From Daedaleopsis sinensis (Eukaryota; Basidiomycota; Agaricomycetes; Polyporales; Polyporaceae): DNA of 64,000 bases. Shown here piece after piece: positions 13,734 to 23,925 of the stretch (position 1 is the stretch's first letter; each line of letters opens with the position of its first letter). Where the stretch lies: NCBI GenBank assembly GCA_033807695.1, contig CM066302.1, forward strand, positions 2,480,001 to 2,544,000, written 5' to 3'. The position numbers and the translations under genes were made by a program. Below the pieces are notes generated by a model. The model saw nothing but the letters and a program-made list of their open reading frames with translations. It made no database searches and was not told where the DNA came from.

Positions 13734-13838
13734 GATGGTAGAAGGAGTGTGACGGCGCAGATGTACAACTCACCGGGGAGGACGTGGAGAAGACGGTAGA
13801 GAAGAGGGGCCGAGGGAGAATACTGGTATGTCTCACTC

Positions 13839-13846
13839 TTTATATA
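13839..13846 (-). promoter_or_regulatory. TATA-like box of the oxidoreductase gene
   Basis: On the minus strand the sequence reads TATATAAA, about 105 bases upstream of the ATG at 13733. Sequence and spacing fit a core promoter element; no experimental support. Confidence 0.5.
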
Positions 13847-14918
13847 TGTACGAGGCAGGTCCTTAGTCCGACGGTCTGCACTGCCAAGGAGGAGGTACGC
13901 GATCTACATATAGTAGTATACGTAGGTGGACGCGTCGCGCCGGCACGCGTAGTCGTCGTCTATTCCGCTCGCGCCGGACTCGCACGGCGTGATGCCAAGG
14001 TCACCCCGCTACATACTGTGACACGGCAATGGCCGAGTCACAACGTTCCCTTTGAGGCGCCTAATGGACTCTTCCACAAAATCCATCATTTCCATGCAGT
14101 TTGAGTCCACTACAAGTCCTCGAAAACCGAGAGTGCCTGCAGAAGTGCTCGATATGCTAATAGAGTACTATTTTACACATCGTTAAACCTATGAAGGGGA
14201 ACAGGGAAAATGCGTAGCTCATGGGTTTACCGGGATCCGAACCCTAGCACTAGCTGTCGTCGAGATCACCCCATCGTCACACCGGTAGCATTGCCGGGAT
14301 CACCGCTGATCCGGCACGAGCGGAATGGACGACGATGCCGGCGACGACTGGACAGGCCAAGTATTGAATATTGAATATTGAATATTGATCGACGATCATG
14401 ATGGTACGCTTGGGGCTGCCCAGCCCCGGGTTAAACGTTAAACGTTAAGTATAGTACATAGAGCCCAACTTCAACGTAACGTTGAACGAGCGTCGGAAGG
14501 CGTCAGAACGGATTGCGAGGACGCGCACGTGCACAAATGTATGTAAGTACCTGACAGTGAATGTCGTTCGAGGACGACGCATACGGTCATTGAAGGAGAT
14601 CATATAGTACGGCCATTGACGGAGATCATACAGAACTAGTAGCTGGGCGGGAGGATACCGCATACATACACGAATAAGATACGGATTAGATCGCGTCTGT
14701 ACGGTAGAAGCAGCAGCGGGCTCGGAACGGAGGACGCAAATAGAGGCGAATAGCGTAGCGAATATAAGCATAGTACGTATATCTAGATGGAGCAGCACAG
14801 ATGGGAGGGGGAGGGCAGTAGGGCATGCGGGCAGCCTGAGGGAAAGAGCGAAGGAGTGAAGGAGGGCGAGAGGGCAGGAGCAAGAATGCGGAAAGGACGC
14901 AGGAGAGCAGGAGGGCAG
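13847..14918. other. Intergenic with short simple repeats
   Basis: No gene was recognised. It contains three to four tandem copies of TATTGAA at about 14362-14388, a doubled TTAAACG around 14435-14448, and two copies of a TTGA(A/C)GGAGATCATA phrase near 14590 and 14615. A GGTTCGGATCC-like box on the minus strand near 14235 resembles a tRNA T-loop but lacks a cloverleaf. An AT-rich segment lies between 14140 and 14200. Confidence 0.4.
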
Positions 14919-16215
14919 CTACGAGGAGTCAGCGCACACAGGCCGCAGCCCCTCGCGCATCATCTGGCGGATGTGCTTGCGCGCAGAGTCCGCGGTGACC
15001 CACGCGACCGCGTCCGCGCCGCGCACGAGCAGCACGTGGTGCGCGAGCGCCGCGTCCGTGTCCGCGTCCGGGTGCGCGATGCCCGGCTGCACGCGCCGCC
15101 AGTAGACCGCCCCATTCCCGCCCGCGTGCTCGTGCTCGTCGTCGTCGCGGGCGGTGCCGAGCCAGATTTGCATGTGCTGCGCGTCTGCGGGGCCGTAATA
15201 GTGCACGTACACGTCGTTGCGCGCGGGCACGGCGGATGCGGGCGGCGCGAGGAGTTTGTCGCAGTACGTGCTCGCGTACCACGCCGTCGTGTGCTTCGTC
15301 TTACGGATGCTGCGCTCGCGCCATTTCGGGGGGTTCATGCGCGCCTTGCCCGGCCCGTGTGCGCTGTGGACAGTAGCAGGTATGTGGTGGTCAGTCCGGA
15401 TGAGCAGACGGGGAGAACGTCGGAGGGGGGACTGACAGCTTGGCGGCGGCCCGGACCTTCTCAGATTTGACGGCTTTCTTGACGGCCGTTTCGGACTTGA
15501 CTGCGCTCTTTTCCGCTTTGACGAATTTCTCCGCCTTGACGATCTTCTCAGCTTTAAAGACGGACGACGCAGGCGTGGGCGGAGCGTCGACGGCCGCACG
15601 GGCGACGGGAACACCGGTGCGCCGCGCGGTCTGCACCTCGCCGCGGAAGGACGGGGAGGGGCCGTGCCGGATCTGGTGGGTGCGGGGGACGGCGGGCAGG
15701 AGGCCAGAGCCGATGATATGGCGTTCAAGGCCGTCTGGGGCGGGAGCGGCGACCACGGGACGAACCTTGTGGGGCGCGGGGGCGGAGGCGGGCTGCGGGT
15801 CGCCTTTGCGCTTTTCCTGCTTCACGCTCGCGCTCGGCTGCGCGGGGAACGCCATGGGGAATTGCGGGTGGGTCCTGGACCAGGAGCTCGAGTGTTACAG
15901 ACGGTTCGTTGCGCGGGAGGGGAGGGGGACTTACGCCATGACGGGGCCCCGGCTGCCTATGGCCTCGAGGGGCATCTGACAGTTCAGGTTCAGAACTACT
16001 TCGCGGGTGTCGAAGTCCTGCGGGAGGTAGTATGGGCATCGCAAAAATCGAGAGCACGGGAGATCACGTACGACCACGACGGAGAGGCCTGGCATGCTGA
16101 CGTACGGGAGAGGGAAGATGTGCCGCGAGGGTGCGTCCGGGAAGGCATGGCTAGGAGCGAGACGGATACCTGGGCTCTGCATGTTCACTATGGTCGTGTT
16201 CGTGTTGCAGTCCAT
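14919..16215 (-). CDS. Lysine-rich protein of unknown function
   Basis: Predicted 387 aa from three phase-consistent exons on the minus strand: 16215-15935, 15874-15437, 15363-14919. I do not recognise the family. The middle part is proline- and lysine-rich and contains a degenerate heptad-like run of FKAEK/VKAEK/VKSE units near residues 200-235, which looks like a basic, possibly nucleic-acid-binding linker. The C-terminal 150 residues look globular, with repeated aromatic and acidic motifs (VYVHYYGPADA, QIWLGTARDDD, HHVLLVRGADAVAWVTADSA) and a final helix. No signal peptide or membrane segment is visible. A TATATATA box lies 71-78 bases upstream of the chosen ATG, which supports this start. 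Composition and GC match the neighbouring host genes, so it is probably an ordinary nuclear gene. Confidence 0.75.
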
Positions 16216-16285
16216 GGCTGGAGACGGTGGTGAGGGAGAAGGGACGCGAGGGGCTGCGAGGGGTCGGGTCGGGGTCGGTAAGGAA

Positions 16286-16293
16286 TATATATA
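16286..16293 (-). promoter_or_regulatory. TATA box of the lysine-rich gene
   Basis: TATATATA on a GC-rich background, 71-78 bases upstream of the ATG at 16215 on the minus strand. This is a typical position for a fungal core promoter. Confidence 0.6.
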
Positions 16294-17108
16294 GGGGCGG
16301 GAGGGGATTTTTGCGGGATAGCGTGGTCTGAAATTCGCCTAGCGATAGCCGACTTTCTGTCCAAGTGGCCACGATCCTCCAGTCGCGACTCGAGGCGCGA
16401 TCTTTGGCACGAGGCCCATCGCGATAAAGCAGCAGAAATGCGTGTCTTTCACGAGATGTTCTCAAGTTCTCTGCAGCTTTCAGAGCAGGGGTGCTGGATG
16501 CATGCGTCGAAGTTGCGGACGACAAAGCAAGGACGGCGAGTAGCGTCGCGCCGACGGTCGCATCGTCGGCAACCGTTAGCCTCCAAGTAGCCTTCCCGTG
16601 GCCCATATCGGGTCAGAAGATCTGCTTCTTTTTCAATATCCGCCGCTACCACTGTCACGGCTCTGAACATTTCCCCCACAACCACTGCTCAGGGCCGGCG
16701 TCTGGCATCTTGTCTCCTGCCACTCATCGATTAGGTGCCTTTAGGTGCTCAGGTATGTACTCAAGGATTTAGGCTTCCAAGTATCTCTCATGTGTAGATG
16801 TGGTAGTCGGCCGATTGTCCGTCGTCTTCAAACCAGGGATCAAGGCTATACTATACCGTATATGCTCAGTGCAAGACACGAATGCGTCGAATACTAATAA
16901 CAGAACTATGAGACAAGGGCTTCATTCCTATCGTCGCAGATTCAAGATCATGAAAATCTCGGTCAGTCTGGCAGTCAACTAAATACATTCAGATCCCTGC
17001 CCTAGATTCCCTTTCCAAGGCTGCAACTTGAAAGACGCCATCGTGCATACGTCTGACTCGGACCAGCTACGCGACAATGACTTCGGCCGTCACTCTCAGG
17101 ACTGTGGG
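16294..17108. other. Intergenic, no gene seen
   Basis: It holds the upstream region of the lysine-rich gene and the 3' flank of the sesquiterpene synthase. No supported coding or RNA feature. Confidence 0.5.
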
Positions 17109-18362
17109 CTAGAGCTCCACCACCCGCTCCTCCTGAACACGCAGCCCATCGCTCCCGAAGTATCTATGGCTTTCGAAGTTCCAGCAGTCGTTCCCCCGCG
17201 GCCAGTTCATGATGTGGTCGACGTACGTGGCGAGCTTGCCGCTCATCTTGCGCGAATCGTCGGACGACGGCTCACACGCCTGCTTCCACGTTGCGATGGC
17301 GTGGTCGACCCGCGCCTTGTGCTGATCAGCCAACCATCGTACGCCACCATCGAGGTCGAGGCCGTATTCGCGCATCGCGACGGTGATCACGTTGTGCTGG
17401 TCGTCGCCCGCCGCCTGCTCCTTTTTGTACGAAGACAGGTCCTGTCGTGCGACCTCCGGTGAGTATGGTCGATTACAAGTACCTAGGCTACGGAACCGCC
17501 ACTCACGTTATCCATCAGGATGATATCGGTGATGTCTGCGTGCAGCGACCGGACGATGGGGTGGTCCCATGCCTCAGGGGGGAGATCAAGCGCCAGCGCC
17601 GACAGGGCAAAGAACGGCTCGACAGCGACAGTCAGCCTGCGCAGCGCCATGTGCTCCTCGACGGTACGCAAACGACCTTCGTCCCTGTCCCTAGCTTGCT
17701 CTACAACGGACGTCGTGAAACGATCCCATGCCTCCTCGAACCAGGCCCGAGAGGTCTCAGTGCCGTACTGGATCGCATGCATCGAGAACCTGTGCGTGCT
17801 TTTGAGTATGGCGGTGTGACGACCGAGCGGCTGGGGACTCGGCCGACTCACTGTCTCGTGATCTCCTCAACGACCGACTCGCCCGGAGACCGTGCATTGA
17901 ACGGGTTCCGGAGCGCGTCCATGCTGATGTCGGCCAGCTTCCGTGCGTCGCCCTCGCAGAGACGGTCTGTGTACTCGTCAACGACGAAGACCAGGTTCAT
18001 GAGGTCACACGCTGCGCGTAGGTGCCCTTCGAGCGCATCACGTCAGCGGTCGGATCGTGCAGCATAATAGTACTTGCCCTACCTTTGTCTACACTCGGGA
18101 ATGACAGGGCAATGAGTAGTCCTGACGTGCGGGTGCGGGTGCACATGTCAGCCACCGGACACCCTTCACGATAAAGCCTTGCTAGGGAACTCGCACCGGG
18201 TTTGATATCGTCAAAGACCCTTTGGGCTTTTGGACCGAAGGCATGAAAGCTGCGTAGCCATCTTGCGGAGGCCGGTGCAACTTCGTCGTAAAACGGTGAG
18301 ATACGGCGTGCCACCGGCCAGGTGGCCATGGTCGCTGGGAGGTGGAGAAGTTGTCCTGGCAT
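17109..18362 (-). CDS. Sesquiterpene synthase (class I terpene cyclase)
   Basis: Predicted 331-aa soluble cyclase that ionises farnesyl diphosphate and folds it into a sesquiterpene. Exons on the minus strand: 18362-18197, 18121-18083, 18026-17852, 17789-17507, 17441-17109; the sum is 332 codons and every junction falls where family members have conserved sequence. The aspartate-rich metal motif is DEYTD (85-89) inside NLVFVVDEYTD, the form common in basidiomycete enzymes. The NSE motif is NDLSSYKKE (221-229), with the exon junction directly after its Asn. The diphosphate-sensing RY pair is at 314-315 (SHRYFG), preceded by a conserved NxCWNFES segment. Length is normal and no stop or frameshift is present, so the gene looks functional. 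No P450 or other tailoring gene is adjacent; the next feature is the Ngaro element, 264 bases from the start codon. The product cannot be predicted from sequence by eye. Confidence 0.93.
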
Positions 18363-18481
18363 GTCGTAGCAAAATGCGCACCGAGATTGTGAGATCTCGG
18401 GTCGGCCTCCTCCGACTCATGGTATAAGTATCTTTTCAGGGATCCAATCAAATCCTGTCGTGGAAGGTAGACTATACACCA

Positions 18482-18530
18482 GGGGATATTTCCCCCCCGC
18501 TTTTAAAACCGAGGGGGGGAATATCCCCCC
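18482..18530. repeat. Long imperfect hairpin (C/G-tract palindrome)
   Basis: GGGGATATT followed by a C-tract pairs with a G-tract followed by AATATCCCC across a 14-base AT-rich spacer containing TTTTAAAA. The stem is about 16 bp with one bulged T. It lies between the sesquiterpene synthase start and the Ngaro A1 repeat, 96 bases before A1. It could fold into a stable cruciform or RNA hairpin; its function is unknown. Confidence 0.6.
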
Positions 18531-18625
18531 TCCCCATCACGGCCCAGCCCCCGGCACGATCTCGGCCGCGCGATTTGTCTCATACTACCCGCACCCCTCG
18601 GCGCCACCCCGCCTGCTCTGTCCCG

Positions 18626-18769
18626 TTGAAGTTCGGCTTGCGCGAGCTAGCGAGCGCGGGCCGAACGAGGGCTTCTTAAGCGCGGGAGGACAAATGTGGA
18701 AGGTGAAAATTCCTAGGGCGCCTCACGGCTTGCCTCCTACCACATCGTCCTCTCGCAAGTCTCTTTTAA
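18626..18769 (+). repeat. Ngaro split direct repeat A1
   Basis: 144-bp repeat beginning TTGAAGTTCGGC and ending CTCTTTTAA, the left end of the element. It matches A2 at 24347-24490 at every base I compared. Flanking bases differ immediately on both sides, which fixes the boundaries. Confidence 0.92.
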
Positions 18770-18824
18770 GATTGGAGTCTACGACTCGTTTTTCCTTTTC
18801 TTAACCTCATAACACGATCTGATC

Positions 18825-20540
18825 ATGTCGAACTCAGGACCTGGAGGAGTCGGAGGGCGTCCATCAGGCGCATATAGTCAGCTTCAAGGCACAGCCGGGG
18901 GAGCGGCTAATGGCCGGGCGCCACCGGATCTCAGTTCAGCAGAGGGAAGATTCCGAGAGAACGAAGAGAGGTCGAGGAGGAACGTGGCTAGGAATGCAAG
19001 AAGGGAAGCGGGTGAGGCCGACGTTTCGGGAGACGAAGGGATTCTGGATCCTACCCCGGAGGCGAGCGCGAACAACGCGGCCGGAATACAGCAAGGCGCG
19101 CCGGGAGCTCAGCAGAACGCAACCGGAAACGCGACCGGCACTCAGCAGAGCGCGACCGGCACCCAGCAAAACGCGACGAGCACCCAGCAAGGCGCGACGA
19201 ACACCCAGCAAAGCGCGACGAGCAACACAACGGGACCCCGGCGTACGCAGTCCAGTCGGCCGGCGAACGCGTTACTTCGCAGGTCGAACGCTCTCACCGC
19301 GCATACAGCCACTGGAACAGGCGCTAGCGCCACGCTCCAAGCGCTAAACACGGTCACCAGCACGGGAAGCGCCGCGTCTACACCAGCTAACGACATGCAG
19401 CAAATCGCGTCCATGCTCGCCATGGCCAGGGACGCGGGGAGCGACGCCTTTGGGAGGATGCTGACGTGCGTAGAAAAGTGGGCGGGAGGCCCCGGTGGAG
19501 GCAGCACGAGCTCTTCACCAGCAGTCACGGCTTCGGCGTCGAACAAGGCCGATCAGCTCATCGAGGACGCCGACGACGGCTCACAAGGCTTAGAACTGTT
19601 CGAACAGAGCCTGATCAGAGCGGACCCGAAACTACACAGTATGCTCAAGCTCGGCTTTCACCTTCCGCTGACGCTCTGTACCAGTGACGCGATCGCGGAA
19701 GTGTCGAAAGGCACCAAGCAACTCACCTTGGTCACGCATCACGACCACAGCAGCGCGAAGAGGTCCGTAGTCGACGTGTCGAAGTGGCCGGACGAGCTCG
19801 GCATGAAGCCGGAGGAGTGGAAGGACGCGTACCCGCACTTCCTCGACATTCTACGTGTCGTGAGCAAGCCGGACGTCCACGAAAGGTTTCAACAGCATTT
19901 CGAGTACCTCAGCAGGCAGCAAAACTTCAGAGACAGGTTTCCCGGGGTCCTCGAATTCGACATCAACACGCGCCGGGCGTACTTTGCAACAACGCACCAC
20001 ACGAAGTTCACGGTCGGCTCGCGGGCCTACATCCAAGAGCTCGCGCAGGCGTGCACCGACTGGGCAGTCAGGCAGGTGCAAGCCATGAAGAGCCAGCAGC
20101 AGGGAACGCATCGGTACCAACCGTACGACAAGAATGACAGAAGCGACAAGTATCAAGGACACAGTGGAGGGTTCCGAGGAGAAGGCTCGTCCCACGGAGG
20201 GTTTCGGACGGAAGGCGGCGGAACGAACGGAGGGAAGCCCTTTCAGAGGGGCAGGTCGCCCGGACCCGGCGGGCTTCTCTGCATCGCATGTGGGGAGCAC
20301 GGGCACAAGTCGTCCTCCTGCGCGAGGACAAAAACCGTTGGTGGAAACCCCGTCTTCGTCACATGTTCTAACGGCAAGGTCGTCACAGCTAGAGGCGGCA
20401 GGGACGTCTGCGTCAGGTGGAACACGCGTGGACCAAAACCGTGCCAGGTCGCCCGCTGTCCTCTCGCGAACTCCGGAGGTCACCTGTGCTCGCTCTGCGG
20501 ATCCACCGACCATCACGCCGCGAGTAAGCGGTGCCTCTGA
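18825..20540 (+). CDS. Ngaro Gag-like protein with two CCHC-type zinc knuckles
   Basis: 571-aa nucleocapsid-like protein expected to bind element RNA. The N-terminal 180 residues are Gln/Ala/Thr-rich and contain four tandem seven-residue units of the form TQQxATx (about residues 106-133), a 21-nt coding repeat. A helical central region (about 230-410) is followed by a Gly/Arg-rich segment. Two zinc knuckles come next: CIACGEHGHKSSSC and, near the C-terminus, CSLCGSTDHHAASKRC, which is slightly longer than a canonical CX2CX4HX4C. The last 407 bases overlap the RT frame, which is read in the +1 frame. The start at 18825 is the first ATG after A1. Confidence 0.85.
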   Translation: MSNSGPGGVGGRPSGAYSQLQGTAGGAANGRAPPDLSSAEGRFRENEERSRRNVARNARREAGEADVSGDEGILDPTPEASANNAAGIQQGAPGAQQNATGNATGTQQSATGTQQNATSTQQGATNTQQSATSNTTGPRRTQSSRPANALLRRSNALTAHTATGTGASATLQALNTVTSTGSAASTPANDMQQIASMLAMARDAGSDAFGRMLTCVEKWAGGPGGGSTSSSPAVTASASNKADQLIEDADDGSQGLELFEQSLIRADPKLHSMLKLGFHLPLTLCTSDAIAEVSKGTKQLTLVTHHDHSSAKRSVVDVSKWPDELGMKPEEWKDAYPHFLDILRVVSKPDVHERFQQHFEYLSRQQNFRDRFPGVLEFDINTRRAYFATTHHTKFTVGSRAYIQELAQACTDWAVRQVQAMKSQQQGTHRYQPYDKNDRSDKYQGHSGGFRGEGSSHGGFRTEGGGTNGGKPFQRGRSPGPGGLLCIACGEHGHKSSSCARTKTVGGNPVFVTCSNGKVVTARGGRDVCVRWNTRGPKPCQVARCPLANSGGHLCSLCGSTDHHAASKRCL

Positions 20541-22494
20541 GAGGGACCGGATCATCACCACATATCGCGCGGAGGAGTTCGAATCGATGATGCGCGAACT
20601 CGACCTTCTTGACAAGCACCCCCTTCTGACGACTCGACTGCAGCATGGATTCCCGATAGGCGACATGAAACCTCTCCATAAAACGTTCACACCCGAAAAC
20701 CACAAGGCAGGAAAAGATAACATCGACTTCATTAGAAAATACGTCGCCGAGCAAGTCCAACTCGGGCACATGACAGGACCCTACTCGAAGGAGGAGGTAC
20801 AAGACATCCTCGGCTCGCACTTCCGTTCATCGCCGCTCGCGGTCGTGGAGAAGGCGGGATCCGAGCCCGGCAGCTTACGCCTTGTCCAGAATTGCTCATT
20901 CGAGGACGAGGACGGAGTGTCGGTGAACAGCATGATAGACGCGGACGATTTCCCGACGAAGTGGGGAACAGCGGCGCAAGTGGCAGAGGAGGTGAGTCTC
21001 AGTGAGCCGATCAGGGGAGAGTCATCTCGTGCGCCAGCGGGGCAGAGATGGGCGCAGTCGAGGGCGCGAGGCGCAGTCGAGGGCGCGGATGAGCGCAGTT
21101 GAGGGCGCGGATGAGCGCAGTCGAGGGCGCAGACCGACGGCCGGCAGTGGCGAGGGGTCCATACATGGCAAAGCGGGCAGACGCGAGCGCAGTTGAGGGC
21201 GCCGGGTCATGACGAACTCGAGCTGCGAGGCAGTCGTGTTGCGGGCGCAGTCATACGGATGCAGACGTGTGCTGATGCAGACACGCAGGTTGCGAGAGCG
21301 CCACCGGGCGCGCAGATGGCGACGCTCGACATCGACGCAGCCTTCCGGCGTATACCAGTGCACCCGGCGCACAAACGATACCTCGTCGTGCAATGCGACG
21401 CAGGCACCTTCTTCATCGATCACGTTATACCCTTTGGGATCAGGTCGGGCACAGGCATCCAGGGCGCGGTGATGGACGCGATTGTAGACATATTGAACAA
21501 ACTTGGCTTCGGGCCGAACTACAAGTGGGTAGATGACCTAGACAATCTCAGATACCCTATCGCTGAAGGCCCGACACCGGGAACGTGGATTTACAGCCAC
21601 AGCCTCGAAGATATCTTTCACGTCGCTGAACGTCTAGGAATCCAATGGCATCACATCAAGACGACTGACTACGGATTCATCGGAATCTACGTCGGATTCC
21701 TGTGGAATCTACCTGACAAGTCCGTGTCGCTGCCGGAGAAAAAGAGGTTGAAGTATCTCGCGAGGGTACGGGAGGTGCTGGAGGCCGCAGGCGATGGATC
21801 GAAGCGCGTGGGGCTCCCCATGATGCTCAAACTCAACGGCACCCTATCGCACATCACCTTTGTCTACCCGCAGGGCCGCTCTTATCTCACTAACCTATGC
21901 ACCTTCATCGGCAAGTTCAAGAGCGAGCACGCTGTCATGTGGCCGCCGCCGTCTCTGATCTCTGACCTCAAGTGGTGGACCGGTGTCCTAGAGCGCCCCG
22001 GGGTCGTGCGATACTTGCAACCGCGAGGTGACCGCCAGGATCTTGGCATCTGGGTTGACGCGTCCTCCAACTGGGGCATCGGCGTCGTCATGCAAGAGGA
22101 GTGGGACGCGTGGGCATGGTCGGGCGAGAAGACAGAGTGGAAGCGCGAGGGGCGCGATATAGGTTGGGCAGAGATGATTGCGATCGAGCTCATCGCGAGG
22201 AGGCTGGAGGAGCTGGGAGTACAGAACGCGGACGTTCTCGTGAGGAGCGACAACGAAGGGGTCGTAGGGGCTTTCAAGAGGGGAAGGAGCAGAAATTTTC
22301 AAGTGAACCTTTCCATCAGGCGTACCGAAACCATATGCATGGCGCGCAACATCACGTTGCACCCAGAATACGTCAACACCAAGATCAATCGGGCGGACCC
22401 GGTGTCTCGCGGCACCCCGGACCCCTCGATGACTCGCTTTCGTTCCACATTCACGCTCCCCGAGGAGCTCGCGACTTTCCTTGTCCATGCCTAG
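20134..22494 (+). CDS. Ngaro reverse transcriptase-RNase H, with one intron
   Basis: Predicted 678 aa from 20134-20991 joined to 21316-22494, phase 0, GT-AG. It copies the element's RNA into DNA. The palm motif is present as ATLDIDAAFRRIPVHP followed by the active-site box YKWVDDLDN. The YxDD equivalent is therefore VDD. The RNase H domain starts at LGIWVDASSNWG, with WAEMIAIEL and RSDNEGVVGAF carrying the acidic residues, and ends in the conserved KINRADPVSRG. Splicing is needed: the frame stops at 21102 inside the intron, and the intron removes 324 nt between QVAEE and the DIDAAF motif. The intron contains short tandem repeats. The first 400 bases overlap Gag in another frame. The last 8 bases overlap the start of the recombinase (ATGCCTAG), a layout suited to termination-reinitiation. 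Confidence 0.88.
21052..21130 (+). repeat. Short tandem repeat inside the RT intron
   Basis: Three to four copies of a GCGCAGT(C/T)GAGGGCGCG phrase separated by GATGA, period about 20-22 bases, all within the 324-nt intron. The GAGGGCGC core recurs again near 21193. The repeat may have expanded the intron. Confidence 0.65.
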
Positions 22495-23818
22495 GACAGG
22501 GAGAGGAGGCGCGTCTACACGTGTGGACGCTCGGGCGGGAGGGAGTCGCTCTGCGAACGCTGACAGTGGATCAGTGAACGCGGGCGGCTCGCCGCGAACC
22601 TCTCAGCTTCGAAAACCAAGAAAACCACGACCAGAAAATCAGATAGTGCCGTCAGCGCTGCGACCCCACGTCCTAGCGGAGGAGCGCATCTTCCGCTGGA
22701 ATACCGAAGCGGGGCGGGAGTTTCGGGCTGATCTGGAGACGAGGCTCCCCCCGGCAGCAGCGGCCACCATCTTCGAACTGATGCGGATCGGACTAGAACC
22801 AAAGACCGCCTCCAACTATGGAGCCGGTATCTTGCGGTTCACGCAGCTGTGCGACGAGCTCGGCGTGCCGGAGAACGAGCGCATGCCAGCACCAGAATAC
22901 CTCCTCGCAGCCCTGATGGCGAAGCACGCTGGGAAAGTGCAGGCGAAGACGATGGGCGGCTGGCTATCGGGGCTGAAGATCTACCACGCGTTGAATGGCG
23001 CCCAGTGGCAAGGAGACGAGATGCTCAAGTACGCCAAGAAGGGCGCGAAGAAGTTGAACCCACCGAGCCTACCCAAGAGACCTCCGGTAACGCACGAACA
23101 TATGGAGGCGTTGGTCAACGGGCTGGACATGTCGAACACGTTTGATGTGGCAGTGTATGCAGTAGCGTGCGCAGCGTTCTGGGGCTGCCGAAGGTATGTG
23201 CTCGGACATAGGGCTGGACTCGCAGCTAACACATGCAGATTGGGGGAGCTTGTCATACCGTCAGCGCGCACGTTCGACCCGGTGAAGCACGTAGCGAGGA
23301 GAGCCGGAGTGCGCTACCGGACGATCCCGAATCTGACGCGATACGCGGTCTTCCACATCCCGTGGACGAAGACAACCGGTCGCGAAGGAGCCGACGTGAT
23401 TCTCACCGGAATCAGTGGCTTCTTGTGCCCAGTAGCGGCGATGGAGCATCACCTCACGACGAACAAGACGGCTCCAGACGATGCACCGCTCTTCAGCTTC
23501 GACACAGCGGACTCCGCAGGCTGGGCCCCAATGACAAGGGATTGGTTCTTGGCCAGGTGCAATGAGGTATGGGCGAGGGCTGGACTGGAGAAGTTGACAG
23601 GGCATTGCTTCAGGATAGGGGGAGCCACAGAGTTGCTGCTGAGGGGAACACATCCAGACGTTGTGGCCACCTTGGGGAGTTGGAAGTCCAAAGCCTTTCT
23701 GGACTACTGGAGGAAGATCGAGACGATCATCCCGCTTTTCATTTCAAACGCTTCAGACACGCAGCATATTCAGCTAATGAGAGAGTCGATGGACGTTTAC
23801 AGAAGGCGACATCAATAG
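22487..23818 (+). CDS. Ngaro tyrosine recombinase, with one 45-nt intron
   Basis: Predicted 428 aa from 22487-23193 joined to 23239-23818. It is the phage-integrase-type enzyme that inserts the element without an integrase. The catalytic set is visible: Arg in FWGCRRLGEL (restored by splicing), HCFRIGG (HxxR), and GSWKSKAFLDYWRK with the Trp/His position and the nucleophilic Tyr. The intron (GTATGT to CAG) splits the codon of the second Arg of that RR pair. It is 45 nt, a multiple of three, and has no stop, so the unspliced frame would encode the same protein with 15 extra residues next to the catalytic Arg. The start ATG at 22487 overlaps the RT stop codon region. The N-terminal 60 residues are Arg/Ser-rich and probably bind DNA non-specifically. 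Confidence 0.88.
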   Translation: MPRTGRGGASTRVDARAGGSRSANADSGSVNAGGSPRTSQLRKPRKPRPENQIVPSALRPHVLAEERIFRWNTEAGREFRADLETRLPPAAAATIFELMRIGLEPKTASNYGAGILRFTQLCDELGVPENERMPAPEYLLAALMAKHAGKVQAKTMGGWLSGLKIYHALNGAQWQGDEMLKYAKKGAKKLNPPSLPKRPPVTHEHMEALVNGLDMSNTFDVAVYAVACAAFWGCRRYVLGHRAGLAANTCRLGELVIPSARTFDPVKHVARRAGVRYRTIPNLTRYAVFHIPWTKTTGREGADVILTGISGFLCPVAAMEHHLTTNKTAPDDAPLFSFDTADSAGWAPMTRDWFLARCNEVWARAGLEKLTGHCFRIGGATELLLRGTHPDVVATLGSWKSKAFLDYWRKIETIIPLFISNASDTQHIQLMRESMDVYRRRHQ

Positions 23819-23925
23819 ATGCAGAATGTATAGATCCGAGATCGCAATCATGGTTCAAGCAAGCTTGATTCGAGCTACGGGTTGGGCGAGTCGGCGCGAG
23901 TAACCGACTGTTGTGCTACGCTCGA

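Noticed and set aside
14225..14260. tRNA-like T-loop box (GGTTCGGATCC on the minus strand)
   Set aside because: No matching acceptor, D-arm or anticodon arm could be paired around it.
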